From contig OY754970.1 in the NCBI GenBank assembly GCA_963576475.1, positions 35,280,619 to 35,344,618 on the forward strand: DNA of 64,000 nt. The letters run 5' to 3'. The stretch is from Molanna angustata. Taxonomy: Eukaryota > Arthropoda > Insecta > Trichoptera > Molannidae. The notes beneath the pieces are model-generated. The model did no database searches and was not told the DNA's origin. It saw only the letters and a list, made by a program, of their open reading frames with translations. The position numbers and the translations under genes are program-made. Each line of letters opens with the position of its first letter. Position 1 is the first letter of the stretch. This document shows positions 1 to 11,164 of the stretch, piece after piece.

Positions 1-329
1 TGTCCAACCCTCCCCGACATCTCTTCAGGCCTTCCGGAAGTGTAAGCCGCGTGACGTCACCCGTTTCCTACACTGACCAGTTTTATCATTTTTACACGGC
101 TGACATTTCACACTCTATAAATACTAAGTGTAGGTAACATGGAAGCTTTGTCATATTTTTTTTTTACTTTCTTTTTATTTAGATACTAGCTTTTATGTCC
201 CGCCGTTGGCCAAGAATGTAAATTAGTGAAGTAATAAGCAATCGTTTATATAATATTGTCACAAAAAATATTTGCTAATTCGTAGTATGAAAAGTAGTTT
301 GAAATTTAATTGAGTTTAAGCGATGTAAA
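1..329. other. Unannotated AT-rich start of window
   Basis: No open frame, RNA gene or repeat was recognised. The only distinct motif is a palindromic TGACGTCA (CRE-type site) at 52-59, in the short GC-richer beginning of the window. Confidence 0.4.
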
Positions 330-935
330 ATGTTCAAGTGATGGCCACAACCCATTTGTTTTTATATATAAGTAGGTACATACAATTTCTGCACGCATGG
401 ACTATGGTAAATGGTTTTAAATATGACTGATTATAAAGAGACAACGTTGTAAAGAGTTTGGATTTGGCCACAACCCCTATTTTTATATATTGTCATCGAA
501 CGCAAATGTGTTTTAAATATTTAGTAATTTTGGATGATGGGAAATGGCTTAAAAAATAAATAAACAAAAGTACTGAAAAGATTCTAGTGTTGGTCACATC
601 CCATTCGTTTTTATATTTTTCGTCAAGTGTGCATACCTATAGATTATTATATTTTTGCACAATAAAACTGATCTACATTACAGAAGAAGACTTAAATAGT
701 TTTTAATTTGAATATAAACGTTGCGAAGAGTCCAGTAATTGCCACAACCCCGATTTTTTATTATATTGTCATCAAAATCAAATATGTAGTTATTGAAAAT
801 TAAGCAATATATGATGATATAATAAATGGTGTAAATTTCGATTGAAAAAAAGTATTGAGAAGATTCCAGTGATGGTCACATCCCATTCGTTTTATGTATT
901 TTCGTCAAGTGTGCATGTTGTTTATAATATTTCTA
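330..935. repeat. Old tandem repeat, about 265-280 bp dimeric unit
   Basis: The phrase GCCACAACCC / GGTCACATCCC followed by a T-rich run occurs five times (about 340, 470, 592, 737 and 872). Two flavours alternate. The GGTCACATCCCATTCG type, followed by TCGTCAAGTGTGCAT, recurs about 280 bp apart. The GCCACAACCCC type, followed by TTGTCATC, recurs about 265 bp apart. This is a decayed dimeric tandem array. The same GGCCACAACCC phrase marks one edge of the dispersed 600-bp family found later in the window (20.5, 43.5 and 46.1 kb), so the array probably grew from an edge of that element. Confidence 0.6.
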
Positions 936-939
936 TACA

Positions 940-1895
940 ATAGACTATAAGACTTAAAACTAACCCAAAAGACTAAATGAAAAAAAAGAATAAGTATAAG
1001 ACTATAACAAATAGTTTGTAATAAAAACTGACCCAATGGTCTACATAAAAGATGCAATAGAAGAATTACACAATAGTAAATGTATTATATAAAAAACTGA
1101 CCAAATGGTCTTCATAAAAGAAGAAGAAGATGAATTGAAATATAGGAAATATTTTATATAAAATTCACCCAACGTCTACATTAAATAAGAAAACAAAGAA
1201 TTAGACTAAAGGAAATAGTTTGTATAAAAACTAACCAAAAGATCTACAAAAAATAAGAAAAAGAAGAATTAGACTATAGAAAGTAGTTAATATAAAAACT
1301 GACCCAAAGGTCTACATATTAGAAGAATAATTATACGTCAGGAAATAGATTGTATAAAAACTAACGCAAAGGTTAACATAAAAGAAGACGAAGAAGAATT
1401 AGACTAAAGGAAAAGTTTGCATGAAAACTCTCCCTTGGTCTACATAAAAGAGGAAAAATTAGACTATAGGAAGTTAGTTTATACAAAATTCAACAAAGGT
1501 CTACATAAAATTTAAAAAATAAGAAATACGTTAAAAGAAATAGTTGGTATCAAAACTGGCCCAGAGGTCTACATAAAATAAGAAGAAAAAGAATTAGATA
1601 ATAGGAATAAGTTTGTATAAAAACTCACCCAAAGGGCTACATAAAAGAAGAGGAAGAAGATGAATTAGACTATAGGAAATAGTTTGTATAAAAACTCACC
1701 CAAGGTCTACATAAATAAAGAAAAAGAAAAATTAGACTATAGGAAATAGTTTATTTATGAACTGTCCCAAATGACTTCACAAAAGAAGAGGAAGAAGAAT
1801 TAAACTCCAAGAAATAGTTGTTATAAAAATCACCCAAAGGTCTACTTAAATAAAAGAAGAATTTCACTATAGGAAATAGTTTGTAGATTGAATGA
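940..1895. repeat. Minisatellite, about 65-bp unit, about 14 diverged copies
   Basis: Copies contain a block like ACCCAAAGGTCTACATAAAA, then purine-rich AAGAAGAAGAATTAGACTA, then TAGGAAATAGTTTGTATAAA. The CCCAAAGGTCTACAT block recurs near 1035, 1100, 1166, 1234, 1301, 1364, 1431, 1490, 1557, 1627, 1696, 1762 and 1831, roughly every 65 bp. Copies differ by many substitutions and small indels, so the array is old. No frame stays open across it. Confidence 0.8.
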
Positions 1896-3050
1896 CATGT
1901 GTATTGTAGTTAACCTAAGATAGTTTAATAATTTTCCTATACGAAATTAGTATATTGTTGGTTTTTAAGTAGTATTAGGTATGTAGGTACCTACCTACAA
2001 TGATGTTCTAATTAATTCGAATTCGATTTATAACAAATTTTATTTGAATATCAGAATGTGTCCGTTACCATAGTAACCATAGAACATGTAAAAAATATCA
2101 AATGGTTTGTAGACATTTTTTGAATAATATGTAGGTACCTACATTGGTTTGTTCGATGCCATAAAAATGAAAATTGTCCGAAATATCAAATATTATATAC
2201 AAATTATGCAATTTTATTATGCCTATATCTTTACTAATAATTAACAGACTTTTACAATATACGTCTTAAAACTTGCTGTAATGTCTTGTGTTTCATTTTA
2301 TTATTTCATAATTATATTTATTTCAAAGGTTTATTATTTTCAAGAACATATTCATTCGGTAGGAAAATGAAATATTGTATGAAAAGATATTAAAATGGCG
2401 GCATTTATGTACAAAACGCTTACTTTAAAAATAAGTTAAACATTATAATTATACAAAATATTCACCATGTTTTTCACTTAAACGCTAAGTTATACTTGAA
2501 AGTAAATATTTTTCGTGTAAATACGTACTTCTAACTTTTAAACTAACAGATATTTGCGTGCAAAATGTACACTTTTTTGACAGATACGACTTGGAAAATT
2601 TTGTATGAAAAAAATAATTATTGAAATATTTTTAAAATTCAGCATTTTTATCGCATTATTTTTAGCGTGACACTGCATCAGGTATACAGGTACACGTTCG
2701 CACATAAATTAGATTTTTAGATGCTCTTGGTTTTTCAGAAGGCGTGAGACAAACACACACACACACACACACATACACACACACAAACACTAACATTTTG
2801 ATTGCTTTATTACTTTAGATAAACGTACGAGTTATTTGAATATTCTGTATTATAACTGGTAAGTACTATTTTTTTTATTATTATATCGCACAAAGCTTTC
2901 CACACTAAGAAATACTCCAAACATCCAACTGAAATCTAAGAATCCCTTCTGGTTCAGAGAACAGGCCCTAAAAACAGCGGATTTCTCATGGAGCAGGCAT
3001 GGCGGGCTTAATGAGGAAATAGGGATATCAAAAATAAATATTTAGTTACA
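1896..3050. other. AT-rich spacer with an (AC)n microsatellite
   Basis: No gene recognised. A dinucleotide (AC)n tract with two interruptions lies at 2752-2790. The last 150 bp before 3050 may be the degraded upstream part of the LINE fragment that follows, but no frame stays open there. Confidence 0.4.
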
Positions 3051-3332
3051 GACCCATCCAAAAGAGTCGCCGGCTTTGGACTGGAACGCAGGGAATGGGT
3101 AATACCGAATCACATCAGGACTAGATGTAGCAGAAGCAATACAGAGCGCCATAAATGGGGATACATCAGCGACTCCCGATGTGACTGCGGTGCTCTTTCT
3201 CAGACCCTGCATCAAGTAGTGGAGGAATGCCCCACACACAGGGTCCATGGAGTGTTGGAAGATTTGAATAACTTGACGACCGAAGTCAAGATATTAATGT
3301 ATTTTTTAGCGCCTGACATGTCATACACGTAG
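3051..3332 (+). pseudogene. LINE (non-LTR) C-terminal zinc-knuckle fragment
   Basis: An open frame of 93 codons ends at TAG 3330-3332 and has no start codon of its own. It reads PNHIRTR then WGYISDSRCDCG and HQVVEECP. This is the C-terminal pattern of many insect non-LTR retrotransposons (arginine-rich NxxRT, then CxCG and HxxxxC, a zinc-knuckle-like end after the reverse transcriptase). Upstream sequence (2890-3050) has stops in all useful frames, so only the end of the protein survives. The clade (I/R1/Jockey group) was not resolved. It is a dead fragment, not a host gene. Confidence 0.7.
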
Positions 3333-3609
3333 TTATATATATTTTTATACTAGGTATTATCTATTTTAGTAAAAAGTTTTTTAACTACAAACATACGTAA
3401 ATAACGCATGCCAATTGGAAGGGGCCCTATCAAAATGGACCGAAGCTCTCGAGATTTTTGGGGTTCGTATTAGCAGGACAAAGACTGATTTTATAGAATG
3501 CAACTACAGTGGAATGTCAGGCGCAGCGGCAGTGTGCTTCCCAGATGACACTGCCGTACTCAAGGTGACAAACTTCAAGTAGGTACTTAGGGTCGATTCT
3601 CTTAGCAGA
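3333..3609. other. Spacer between LINE fragments
   Basis: No gene recognised. Part of it (about 3420-3600) is GC-richer and may be degraded retroelement sequence, but no diagnostic motif was found. Confidence 0.3.
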
Positions 3610-3919
3610 TGCCAGTGTGGATGCTGGCGTGACAAATCTTGATAATATTCGAAATGAGCTAATATGAGGAAACTTTGGAGCAGCTTCCATGCCAGAAATA
3701 CATACAGAGAGACGTCTCAGATGGTATGGACAAGTAATGAGAAGGCAAAATGATCATGTGGTGCAAACTGCTCTAGCACTTCCAGAAAACAGGAAAGGAA
3801 AATCAAATAGGAAAGGAAAACCAATCCTGACAATACAGGACAGATCATCCTGGCGTCGATGGATTAGGAGAGCCGACCCTACCTGTAGTAGGACAAGGCT
3901 AAGAAAAAGAAGAATATAA
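3610..3919 (+). pseudogene. LINE reverse-transcriptase C-terminal relic
   Basis: The frame at 3689-3919 contains LRWYGQVMRRQNDHVVQTAL, matching the LRWxGHxxRR motif near the C-terminus of insect non-LTR reverse transcriptases. It then gives WRRWIRRADP, matching the usual WRxxxRxADP end. The G-H of the motif is altered to G-Q, and the expected GRP-x-KxW block is eroded to a lysine-rich stretch. Everything upstream of the motif is missing. It is a short, broken copy, and family assignment below LINE level is not possible here. Confidence 0.65.
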
Positions 3920-5424
3920 GTAAAATCTGGTTAGTGACGAAGTTGCCAAACAGCAATAAACCTAAAAATAACTAACCTAATTAATTAATCAGATAAGAAT
4001 TGCAATAAAGTGGAAAATCTTTAACATGCAATTTGCAACATTGTTTTTTTCTAGTTAAGTAATATTAAAAAATGAATTCAACACAATCGTTCCTATTAAA
4101 TTTGTAAGATATGTCATTTTGTTAATAGTTCGTGGAAGCTTTAATAGCCTTACCCATAAATAACATGTATACAGGTATTTCAACGCGTCCGCACTAAAGA
4201 AACCGGAGCTATAAATCTCATTGATGAAATTTTCGTTGAATCGAAGGGCTCGTAATTCGCAAACGTTAGAATAATCTATCTATCGTTCGACATCCGCGAA
4301 ATCATGATGCATATAATTTATGTTAATTAAGTGCATTCCGGTATCGAGTAGACCATATTGCCAGATGAATGTCTAATGACCGTTCATCGAAGAGACGAAC
4401 CTCAGGCGATGTGTTTCAAAGACACTCAACACGAAATAAATGTAAAAAAACATTTAATTTATATTTGATGTGCTCGATCATGTAGATATAATATGTGATG
4501 ACCTTTAAAGCGTCCTTGTTCTTAATATAATTATAAATGTATTTTAGAATAACTTCCTGAAGGAAATCATAATACCAAAGGTTATAAATATTTGAATTGT
4601 TATTCTTCTTCATCACCATTCATTCTGCTTAAGGGAACAAAAATAGTTCAAAACGCGGAAGACGTTTGATTGTTTTTTTTATAAAATGTTTTGCTATTGA
4701 AGTTTAATTTTATGGGTATATTTTATTTCACAGCAAAATTTCTTCTGTTTTAAGTTATCGTTTTAAACGTGTAATTTCAATGTAAAGTTGGCTGACCTTA
4801 TATTTTGGGATGTAGAGGACATATTCCCTAAACGATCCCTCTAAGGGAAAACACGATTTTCATGTCGTAAGATATAAAATATTGTAATGGTAAAAATGAT
4901 TAGAAAAATATAATTATTCTACTATCGATCATTATCAAACAATATTGAGATATATTATTACATACAGTGACTTTTTTTTATTTTTATATACCTATGTTAG
5001 CTATAGTTTTGTTTAATAAAAGGTTCCAAAAAGATAATTTTTAAAACATGGGAAGATTCTAGAAGCTGCACTGATTGTTAGGGAGTTATAAAAATTGGAA
5101 TTATTTTAGTGTACATTATTTCCTGTGTTCTTTTTATTTAGACATCATCAATATCAGTCCCATTACAATGATTTCTACTAGTGTTACCAGAGTATAAATT
5201 TGATGAAATAAATAAGATCGACGGAATTTAACATCACGACTTACTAGCAACTGGTAACTGGTAATATTGCTTTAGCGACTCGACAATATTTCATTTTAGT
5301 TTATTACAGGATACTACAGTTTCTTGGGTTCCATTATGAGCAAAATCATGTAAGTAGGTACTTTGAAAGTAAATATTTTATTATTGCTAGGTATACTGAT
5401 TAACTTATAAAATTTATAATAGTA
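3920..5424. other. Non-coding stretch with one motif-dense block
   Basis: Mostly AT-rich with no convincing ORF. The block about 4190-4400 is less AT-biased and contains homeodomain-type TTAATTAAGTGC and several ATCATGAT/ATGCAT motifs. It could be a conserved regulatory element, but this is only an impression from composition. Confidence 0.3.
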
Positions 5425-5520
5425 GGTACTTGCAGACGCCGACGACCGCCATCGCTTAGTGTCCGTCGTTTGACTTCTACGCTGGCGTCCAGGATTCGAT
5501 TTCTCTCGGGGAAAAATTAA
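5425..5520 (+). mobile_element. SINE-C fragment (tRNA-derived)
   Basis: The sequence has an RNA polymerase III B-box-like stretch (AGGATTCGATTTCTC) preceded by an A-box-like CTTAGTGTCCG. It resembles the copy at 31.4 kb, which has the cleaner B box GGGTTCGATTCCC. Only the tRNA-like head is clear here, and the tail is not resolved. Confidence 0.5.
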
Positions 5521-6237
5521 TTCAATGTTATTTCTCACAAAAGTACTGCAGATCTGCACTAAAAACACTGGAGAGTTAGAAGAAATTTTCATTTGATTCA
5601 CTTACATAAGATGCAAAGAAGCTGTAAGAAATAAAGGAATAAGATTTTTATATGTTAAAAGTAACCAAATTTCATGTTAAAATCAACCAAACGATAGTGA
5701 CTACAAAACATTTGGTTTTGTGCACACAGCCAAACAGTACAATTATATATTATAAACCTTTATTACTGATAACAAAGGTTTGGCTAAAACGCAGGTAGCC
5801 AGTTCGGTTGTCATAATATTTTTTTCAGTGTATGAGATTTTGTAAATCAAAAAAAAGTAGTTACAACCCAAAAATATTCTATAAAACATAGTATAAGTAA
5901 AACATTCTAAATATGTAACACAGAGAACAGACAAAACTTAAACAAGAACAGACAATGGACAAATTTAAAAATGACTATGAACGAAGGACAAACGACGCAA
6001 TTATTCCAATGTTATGGAATTTCCTTCCAATCAACATAAAAACCAGTAAAATCATTTATATTTTAACAAAGGAAGTTGCTGAATACCTATAGGTGAGCTG
6101 ATAGGTATTCACCATCATATTATAACCCCTTTCTACGCCCTAGGTAATATTATCTTCTATTGTAGGTAAGTACCTAAATTGAGTCACACATACCTATGCC
6201 AAATATTCCACTTGCTGTGATAAGACATATTTTGTAT
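5521..6237. other. AT-rich spacer
   Basis: No gene, RNA or repeat recognised beyond short GTAGGTA/TACCTA tracts. Confidence 0.4.
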
Positions 6238-6345
6238 GTTATTCCATACATACCTACAAACCAACACGGCATGTGAACCTTATAAAAATAAGCTCTACAG
6301 ATGCGTGTATACCCACACAACACTCTCGTCTCACCTTAAATGGGA
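6238..6345 (-). repeat. Weak SINE-D-like copy
   Basis: On the minus strand it begins like the other SINE-D copies (GAGACGAGAGTG then TGTGGGTATACACG) and ends near a CATGCCGTG-like stretch. The match to better copies at 14.3, 43.6 and 46.2 kb is partial. Confidence 0.35.
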
Positions 6346-6421
6346 GGCGAACCTCATTGCTGAATTTTGCGAGATATTATATTGCCTGTTGTACAAATTT
6401 TCGATACCGGATTCTTACGAG

Positions 6422-6525
6422 GTTCCCAAAAACAATGATAGGTAAGTAGGTACTAGAAAAGATTGGAAGCGCAGTTCCCAAAAAAATGATAGGTAAGTAG
6501 GTACTAGAAAAGATTGGAAGCGCAG
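6422..6525. repeat. Two-copy 52-bp tandem duplication
   Basis: A unit starting GTTCCCAAAAA and ending GATTGGAAGCGCA occurs at 6422 and again at 6474, with a few differences near the A-run. This is a recent local duplication. Confidence 0.85.
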
Positions 6526-6824
6526 TTCTTCCTTCACCACCACCCGTCCTGCTTATGGGTAGGTACTAATAACGGCCCCGTGCAAAACATGCAAAGAAGT
6601 GTCTTGAGAATTCTAAAACCTTACAGACACTGCCCTTAAATCGCCAAAGAGAGCTACGTATGTGGAAACAACTGACTCAGCGTTCACTGATAGAGAATAT
6701 AAGAGTAAAACGATAAGAGTGAAGAGTGGAAGCACTATTCTAAGCCGGTGCCTTACAGCTTATTGTTATTCATATATGAATTTATCTTTTTGTTAACAAA
6801 TACATTGCTCAATGTCGAGTTTCG
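6526..6824. other. Short unassigned spacer
   Basis: No gene recognised. The tract 6550-6760 is GC-richer than its surroundings and may be eroded retroelement sequence, but it has no diagnostic motif. Confidence 0.3.
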
Positions 6825-6990
6825 TGGTTCAGTTGATTAGGTAGCTGATCCAAAGGTCCCGGATTCGATCCCCGGTGGAGACACAGTTTGTAATTGCGTT
6901 TCAGTCTGGATCTGTGAGACGATTTATATCCTAAGTCTCCAGAATGTGGCAACTTGTTATTGGGTGCGAGTTAAATAAATATTTGACATA
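6825..6990 (+). mobile_element. SINE-B copy (tRNA-derived)
   Basis: The head carries an A-box-like GTGGTTCAGTTGATTAGG and a B-box-like GATTCGATCCCCGG. The body shares GTCTGGATCTGTGAGACGAT and GTCTCCAGAATGTGG with the copy at 61.2 kb, and both end near TTGACATA. This pair defines a SINE about 170-190 bp long. This copy has a small deletion in the tRNA-like head relative to the 61-kb copy. Confidence 0.8.
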
Positions 6991-7069
6991 GTACCTGTTA
7001 ATTGACCGAGAAGTCATAAAAAAAACAAAATAAATATTGCTAAGAGGCAATTTCTTACAACCAAACAGA

Positions 7070-7200
7070 TTAATTATTATATTAGCAAGAAAAAGTTATT
7101 TATATTTATATACGACGTACTGATGTTTTATAACTGATAAATTATAAAACATCAGTACGTCGAGATAAATGTAATTTTCTTGGTGATAAAAATAAAACAA
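7070..7200. repeat. Fold-back hairpin with perfect 21-bp core
   Basis: A 21-bp arm at 7113-7133 (begins CGACGTACTG) is exactly reverse-complementary to 7142-7162, with an 8-nt loop. The pairing continues outward imperfectly (CAAGAAAAAGTTATTTAT against CAAGAAAATTACATTTAT reversed), giving arms of about 50 bp. It is probably a small palindromic MITE, and a hairpin RNA source cannot be excluded. Confidence 0.65.
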
Positions 7201-7689
7201 ATAATATTCGAAATACGCTCGAGGATATAATTTTGTAAGGGCAAACTGGATTGATAGGTTAGTTTGATATTCCAGAGGAGTCCAAGGAGTTGTAGTCTGG
7301 TTGAATTAGCCAACGGGAATAGTTGATGCGGAAAATGTGATACGGAAGCGTTTGATAGCTATTGACGGATGAGATCGCTCCTCACTTTATATCAAGTCAA
7401 GTGGAATATTATTAACTTGAATGCCAATCACGAGACCCTCAATGGAACTCCTATGAAGAATATTTAATTTTGCCTAACACAATCTCTTTTTAATTTTATA
7501 TTCTTTTGCAACATGACACCTTAATCCAACCAATCGGAAGTTATGAAAAAAAATGCTCTATTTTTTAACTTCTCAATTACGCGTTTGATTTAAATCAATT
7601 TAATTAAATATTTGTCCATGCCATTGCATAGTGGCAACACATTTTGTTCATATGCCTATATCTTGGGTCCGAAGTCACAACGAATTCAT
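7201..7689. other. Non-coding stretch
   Basis: No gene recognised. The region 7240-7440 is of mixed composition without repeats seen elsewhere in the window. Confidence 0.3.
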
Positions 7690-9090
7690 CAAACCACGAA
7701 CGAATTGTCTGCATTGATATTTTTCATATTTCCCAGATGATTTATACACAATAATTTTAATGAGCATTTTAATTTTATTTTTAAATCATCTTCTTCTTCA
7801 TCTTGGTGTAGACCGAGGGTCTGTTGGTACAGGATGGTCCTCCTGAGATGTTGAGTTCCAGCTATCTCTCCATCGTTTCGGGGGTCTTCCTGGTTGACGC
7901 TGTCCATCTGGTACTTGGTGCAGAGCTATGTGTGGAATTCTCTTTTGGTTCATCCTTTGCATTTCTTGGACCTCACATACTTCACGGATAGCCGTGTTTC
8001 TAATACGATCACGGAAGGTCCTTCCAGCAATGGCGCGTAGAGTTCTCATTTCTGCAGTCCTCAGCATGCTCTTGGTCTTGACTGTGTCTGCTCTTGCCTC
8101 TATGCCGTATGTGAGGATAGGTCGCACACAGGTCTTATAGATACTTATAGTTCGCATGTCTTTGTTCCTCCATATGACATCTCGCAGGCAGCCTGCAACA
8201 GCTGAGGCTTTGTCTAACTGAGGCCTTACTTCTTTGGGGAGGTCATGGGTGCTGAGTAGGTCACAGCCTAAATATTTGAACTGAGACACCTGTTCAATAA
8301 GCTCGTCGCCCACTGAGATTCTGCATTCCATTGGATTCTTTGAGAATGTCATGCATTTAGTCTTTGCTATGGAGATAATCATATTGTACTTTGTGCAGGA
8401 TTCGTCAGCATTCTCTGAAGGTCGTCCTTATTTTCGGCCAAAGTATTCCTACCACTTCTTTCCCCAGAGTGTACCCAAGCTTGAGAGATGCAACCTCTGC
8501 AATGATGTTATCCATGATGCAATTGAAGAGGAACGGGCTTTAGGCTGTCGCCCTGTGGAATGCCAACAGATGTTTTTATTGGTTTTGTATATTTCCCATT
8601 TGCTCAAAATTTTCGTGTTTCCATCTAGATTGGTCTCTCGTATGATGTTAATGATTGATGGGGGTATCATTTTTATGGAGAGAGTGGAAAGAAGGTCCCT
8701 CAACCGAATCCTGTCAAAAGCCTTTGTAAGTTCAACGAAACATAGGTAGACTGGTTTGTTGTATTCGAGTGCTTTTTCTGTGATTTGTCTAAGAACAAAT
8801 ATGGCATCAGTTGTAGAGCGGTTCTTTCTAAAGCCTTGCTGTTCCTCTCTGCTTGTAATGTGAATTTCGAGTTTTTCTTTTATTATCATAGTAAAGAGTT
8901 TAAGAGTAGAACAAGGTAAGGATATTCCTCTATAGTTTTCTGACTTTTTTTGAAGATGGGGATCGTAATGCTTGTTCTCCAGTCGTCAGGGATAGTCGAT
9001 GTGTCCAGTATTCTATCGAATAACTTGGAAACTACGGTTACCAATCGATCACCAGTATATTTGAGCATCTCACTGTGTATTTCATTGTGT
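7690..9090 (-). pseudogene. LINE reverse-transcriptase pseudogene
   Basis: Reading right to left, successive frames give the RT fingers (FDRILDTSTIPDDWRTSI), ENYRGISL, QQGFRKNRSTTDAIFVLRQI, the motif-A region FVELTKAFDR, GIPQGDSL (motif B), and the C-terminal domain (YLGCDLL, then RPILTYGIEARADT and GRPPKRWRDSW). At least four frameshifts break the frame (near 8940, 8540, 8400 and 7850). The first catalytic aspartate of motif A reads as glutamate. The YADD box is gone, lost in a deletion near 8430-8460. The 3' end is a GAAGAAGAAGATGATTTAAAA tail near 7780-7800. It is a 5'-truncated, inactive LINE, and its clade is not resolved. Confidence 0.85.
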
Positions 9091-9439
9091 ATTTCATTTT
9101 AAATCTATAAAAAAAATACATTAGTTTCAACAAAAATAGTACCCAAAGAAATTAAACTTAGACTTGTAGATATTATATTTTACCGCATCTAGATTATCGA
9201 TACGTAGACGTAATGAAAGGATTCAATGAAATATCCAGAGAAAATCATATAGATTCTTTATTCATTTATAAAAAACACTCATTCTATATTATTTGTAAAT
9301 TCCTCGTTCTATCTCGACGAGTTATTCGATTCATTTAAATTCTTTTCGAGTCATTCATTGTTAAAACAAAATCCTTTTTTTTATTCACTTAAACAGATCC
9401 CAATGTGGTGTCAAACTGATAACATTTTCGAACTGAAAG
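9091..9439. other. AT-rich spacer
   Basis: Nothing recognised. Confidence 0.4.
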
Positions 9440-9725
9440 TATCCGAGAACATGGACACTTCATCCGCACTTTTCAATTCATTAGCGTTTCACGTATCAGG
9501 GGACCATAAATCGACGGCAGCAGAAAAGGTACGCGAACAATGCGATATGAGGGCGAGCCGTGAGGGGACTATGGTACTATGTGCGCTATATCGGCCGGTG
9601 GAGCCCTTTGTCGCTTCTGCTCTCCTAATACATTATTTTAAGAATTTTATCGGAGGCGCACTGTCGTATTGTATACCGCGAGAGGTCACACTGGGGGCAA
9701 TAAAGGGGCGGATCAAGTGAAATAA
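9440..9725. other. GC-richer unique island, possible regulatory element
   Basis: A frame stays open on the plus strand from 9358 to 9720 (120 codons) but opens with TTG rather than ATG, and the peptide matches nothing I recognise. Composition changes sharply from the AT-rich flanks. The block contains GAACAATGCG (Sox-like), TTTATGGTCC and its relative CAATAAAGGG (Caudal/Abd-B-like TTTATNG sites), and GTCGTATTGTATACC. A conserved non-coding element is my preferred reading over a gene. An unrecognised exon is possible. Confidence 0.3.
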
Positions 9726-9807
9726 ATGGTTACCTTTTTATTATTGTAACCGCAAATTTACGCAAAACATAATTGATTTTCATGCTACATATATTTTATA
9801 CCGGTCT

Positions 9808-9900
9808 AGGACACTTGGATGCGGCCACTTGGGTGGGGGACACTTGGGTGCGAGACACTTGGATTCAAAGGACACTTGGGTGCGAGCCCATTTGGTCGCG
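9808..9900. repeat. CACTTGG mini-array (about 15-bp period)
   Basis: CACTTGG occurs at 9812, 9826, 9841, 9856 and 9873, with a degenerate sixth unit (CATTTGG) near 9888. The consensus unit is about ACACTTGGGTGCGAG. CACTTG fits the E-box pattern CANNTG, so the array is also a homotypic E-box cluster. Confidence 0.75.
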
Positions 9901-10385
9901 ACTTATTTTATTTAAAACCTAACCAAATTGAAAATTTTTGAAATGATATTCATATTAGAATTATTACATAATGAGTTATTGTAGTATATGGTATTATTGT
10001 AGTATAGATAAGTTAGGAATAGTTACATATTATGGTGAGATATTGTGTGAATGATGTGTGAAATTGTGTATATAAATGTGTGCAGGATTTAAGGGTTTGG
10101 TACGTATTCTTCAACTTTATATACAATCACCATCGACAGTTGGATCGCATGTGTTACATGCAACTGTTACTTATCAATATATTACATGTTGTATATTTTT
10201 GCTTGGGTTGTCAAATTATTTCAAAAATTTTGTGTCTATATCAACTAAAATATTTATCGGTATACGACAAAGATTTATATACTGATTTTAGTCATTTTGT
10301 ATGTGTTTGAAATGTGACTCACTTCAAAACACGAGAAATTCTCTTTTTGAATTTTGGACATACATAAATATGTATTTATCCTTCT
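9901..10385. other. AT-rich spacer
   Basis: Nothing recognised. Two short overlapping open frames near 10080-10310 lack any family feature. Confidence 0.4.
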
Positions 10386-11031
10386 TTAAGGGGAGGACTG
10401 CTGCCAACGTACCTATTTTTTAATTTTGATATACCATCATTACAACAAAACGAATCATTTTGAAAAAAATAACCTAGTTATTTTGGATATTAATAAATGA
10501 AAATATACCATAATTTTTTTAATTATGTTCTGTATATATTCTTGTAGGAAAATAATAAGCATAACCAAATTTTTGACATTTTAAAGAAGATCAAAATATC
10601 TGGAAAAATACGATGTAACGTTGCATTAATGCATCAGGTTAAGTTAATAAACCAAAAAAACTTTTATTTCGCAATGGCGCTGAATGGAAAAAAAATGTGT
10701 TTTAGGTTTATTTTCTAAACTTGAAGTATTAATGCAACGTCACATCGTATTTTTCTAGATATTTTTGTCTTCTTTAATTTAAAAAAAATATGTTGAAACA
10801 CGCCTTATATTTTATTAAAAATATAAGATGAAATATTATATAACGTTGAAAATCGGGGTATGCCATTATTTTTATACAAGAATTTATACAGAACATTATC
10901 AAAAAGTAAAGATATATTTTTCTTTATAAATACCCATCTATTTTTTTTTTAAAACGATTTGATAATAAATAATGATGGTATATCAATTTGAAAAATAGGT
11001 GCGTTGGCAGCAGTCCCCCCCCCCCCCTTAA
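10386..11031. mobile_element. Palindromic MITE with TTAA target duplication
   Basis: The element is 10390-11027 (638 bp), flanked by TTAA at 10386-10389 and 11028-11031. The left end GGGGAGGACTGCTGCCAACG pairs with the right end CGTTGGCAGCAGTCC followed by a C-run. Arms continue to pair imperfectly almost to the middle (for example ATACGATGTAACGTTGCATT against AATGCAACGTCACATCGTAT). TTAA duplication is the signature of piggyBac-type transposition. There is no coding capacity, so this is a non-autonomous fold-back element needing an outside transposase. Confidence 0.85.
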
Positions 11032-11164
11032 CCTATAAATATAATAATATTATGTATTTTTTATTGTTTTTTAAATAAATATTTTTTTTTACAAAAAAAT
11101 GTATATGTCCTTGATAAACAAGTACATATACATCTTCCTACGTTCCCTAAATTAAGCATAAATG

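Noticed and set aside
2752..2790. Telomere- or Z-DNA-forming signal
   Set aside because: A plain (AC)n microsatellite. No TTAGG telomeric arrays occur, and TAGG tracts elsewhere have a 4-bp rather than 5-bp unit.
8351..8749. 132-codon plus-strand frame
   Set aside because: Antisense to the LINE reverse-transcriptase pseudogene.
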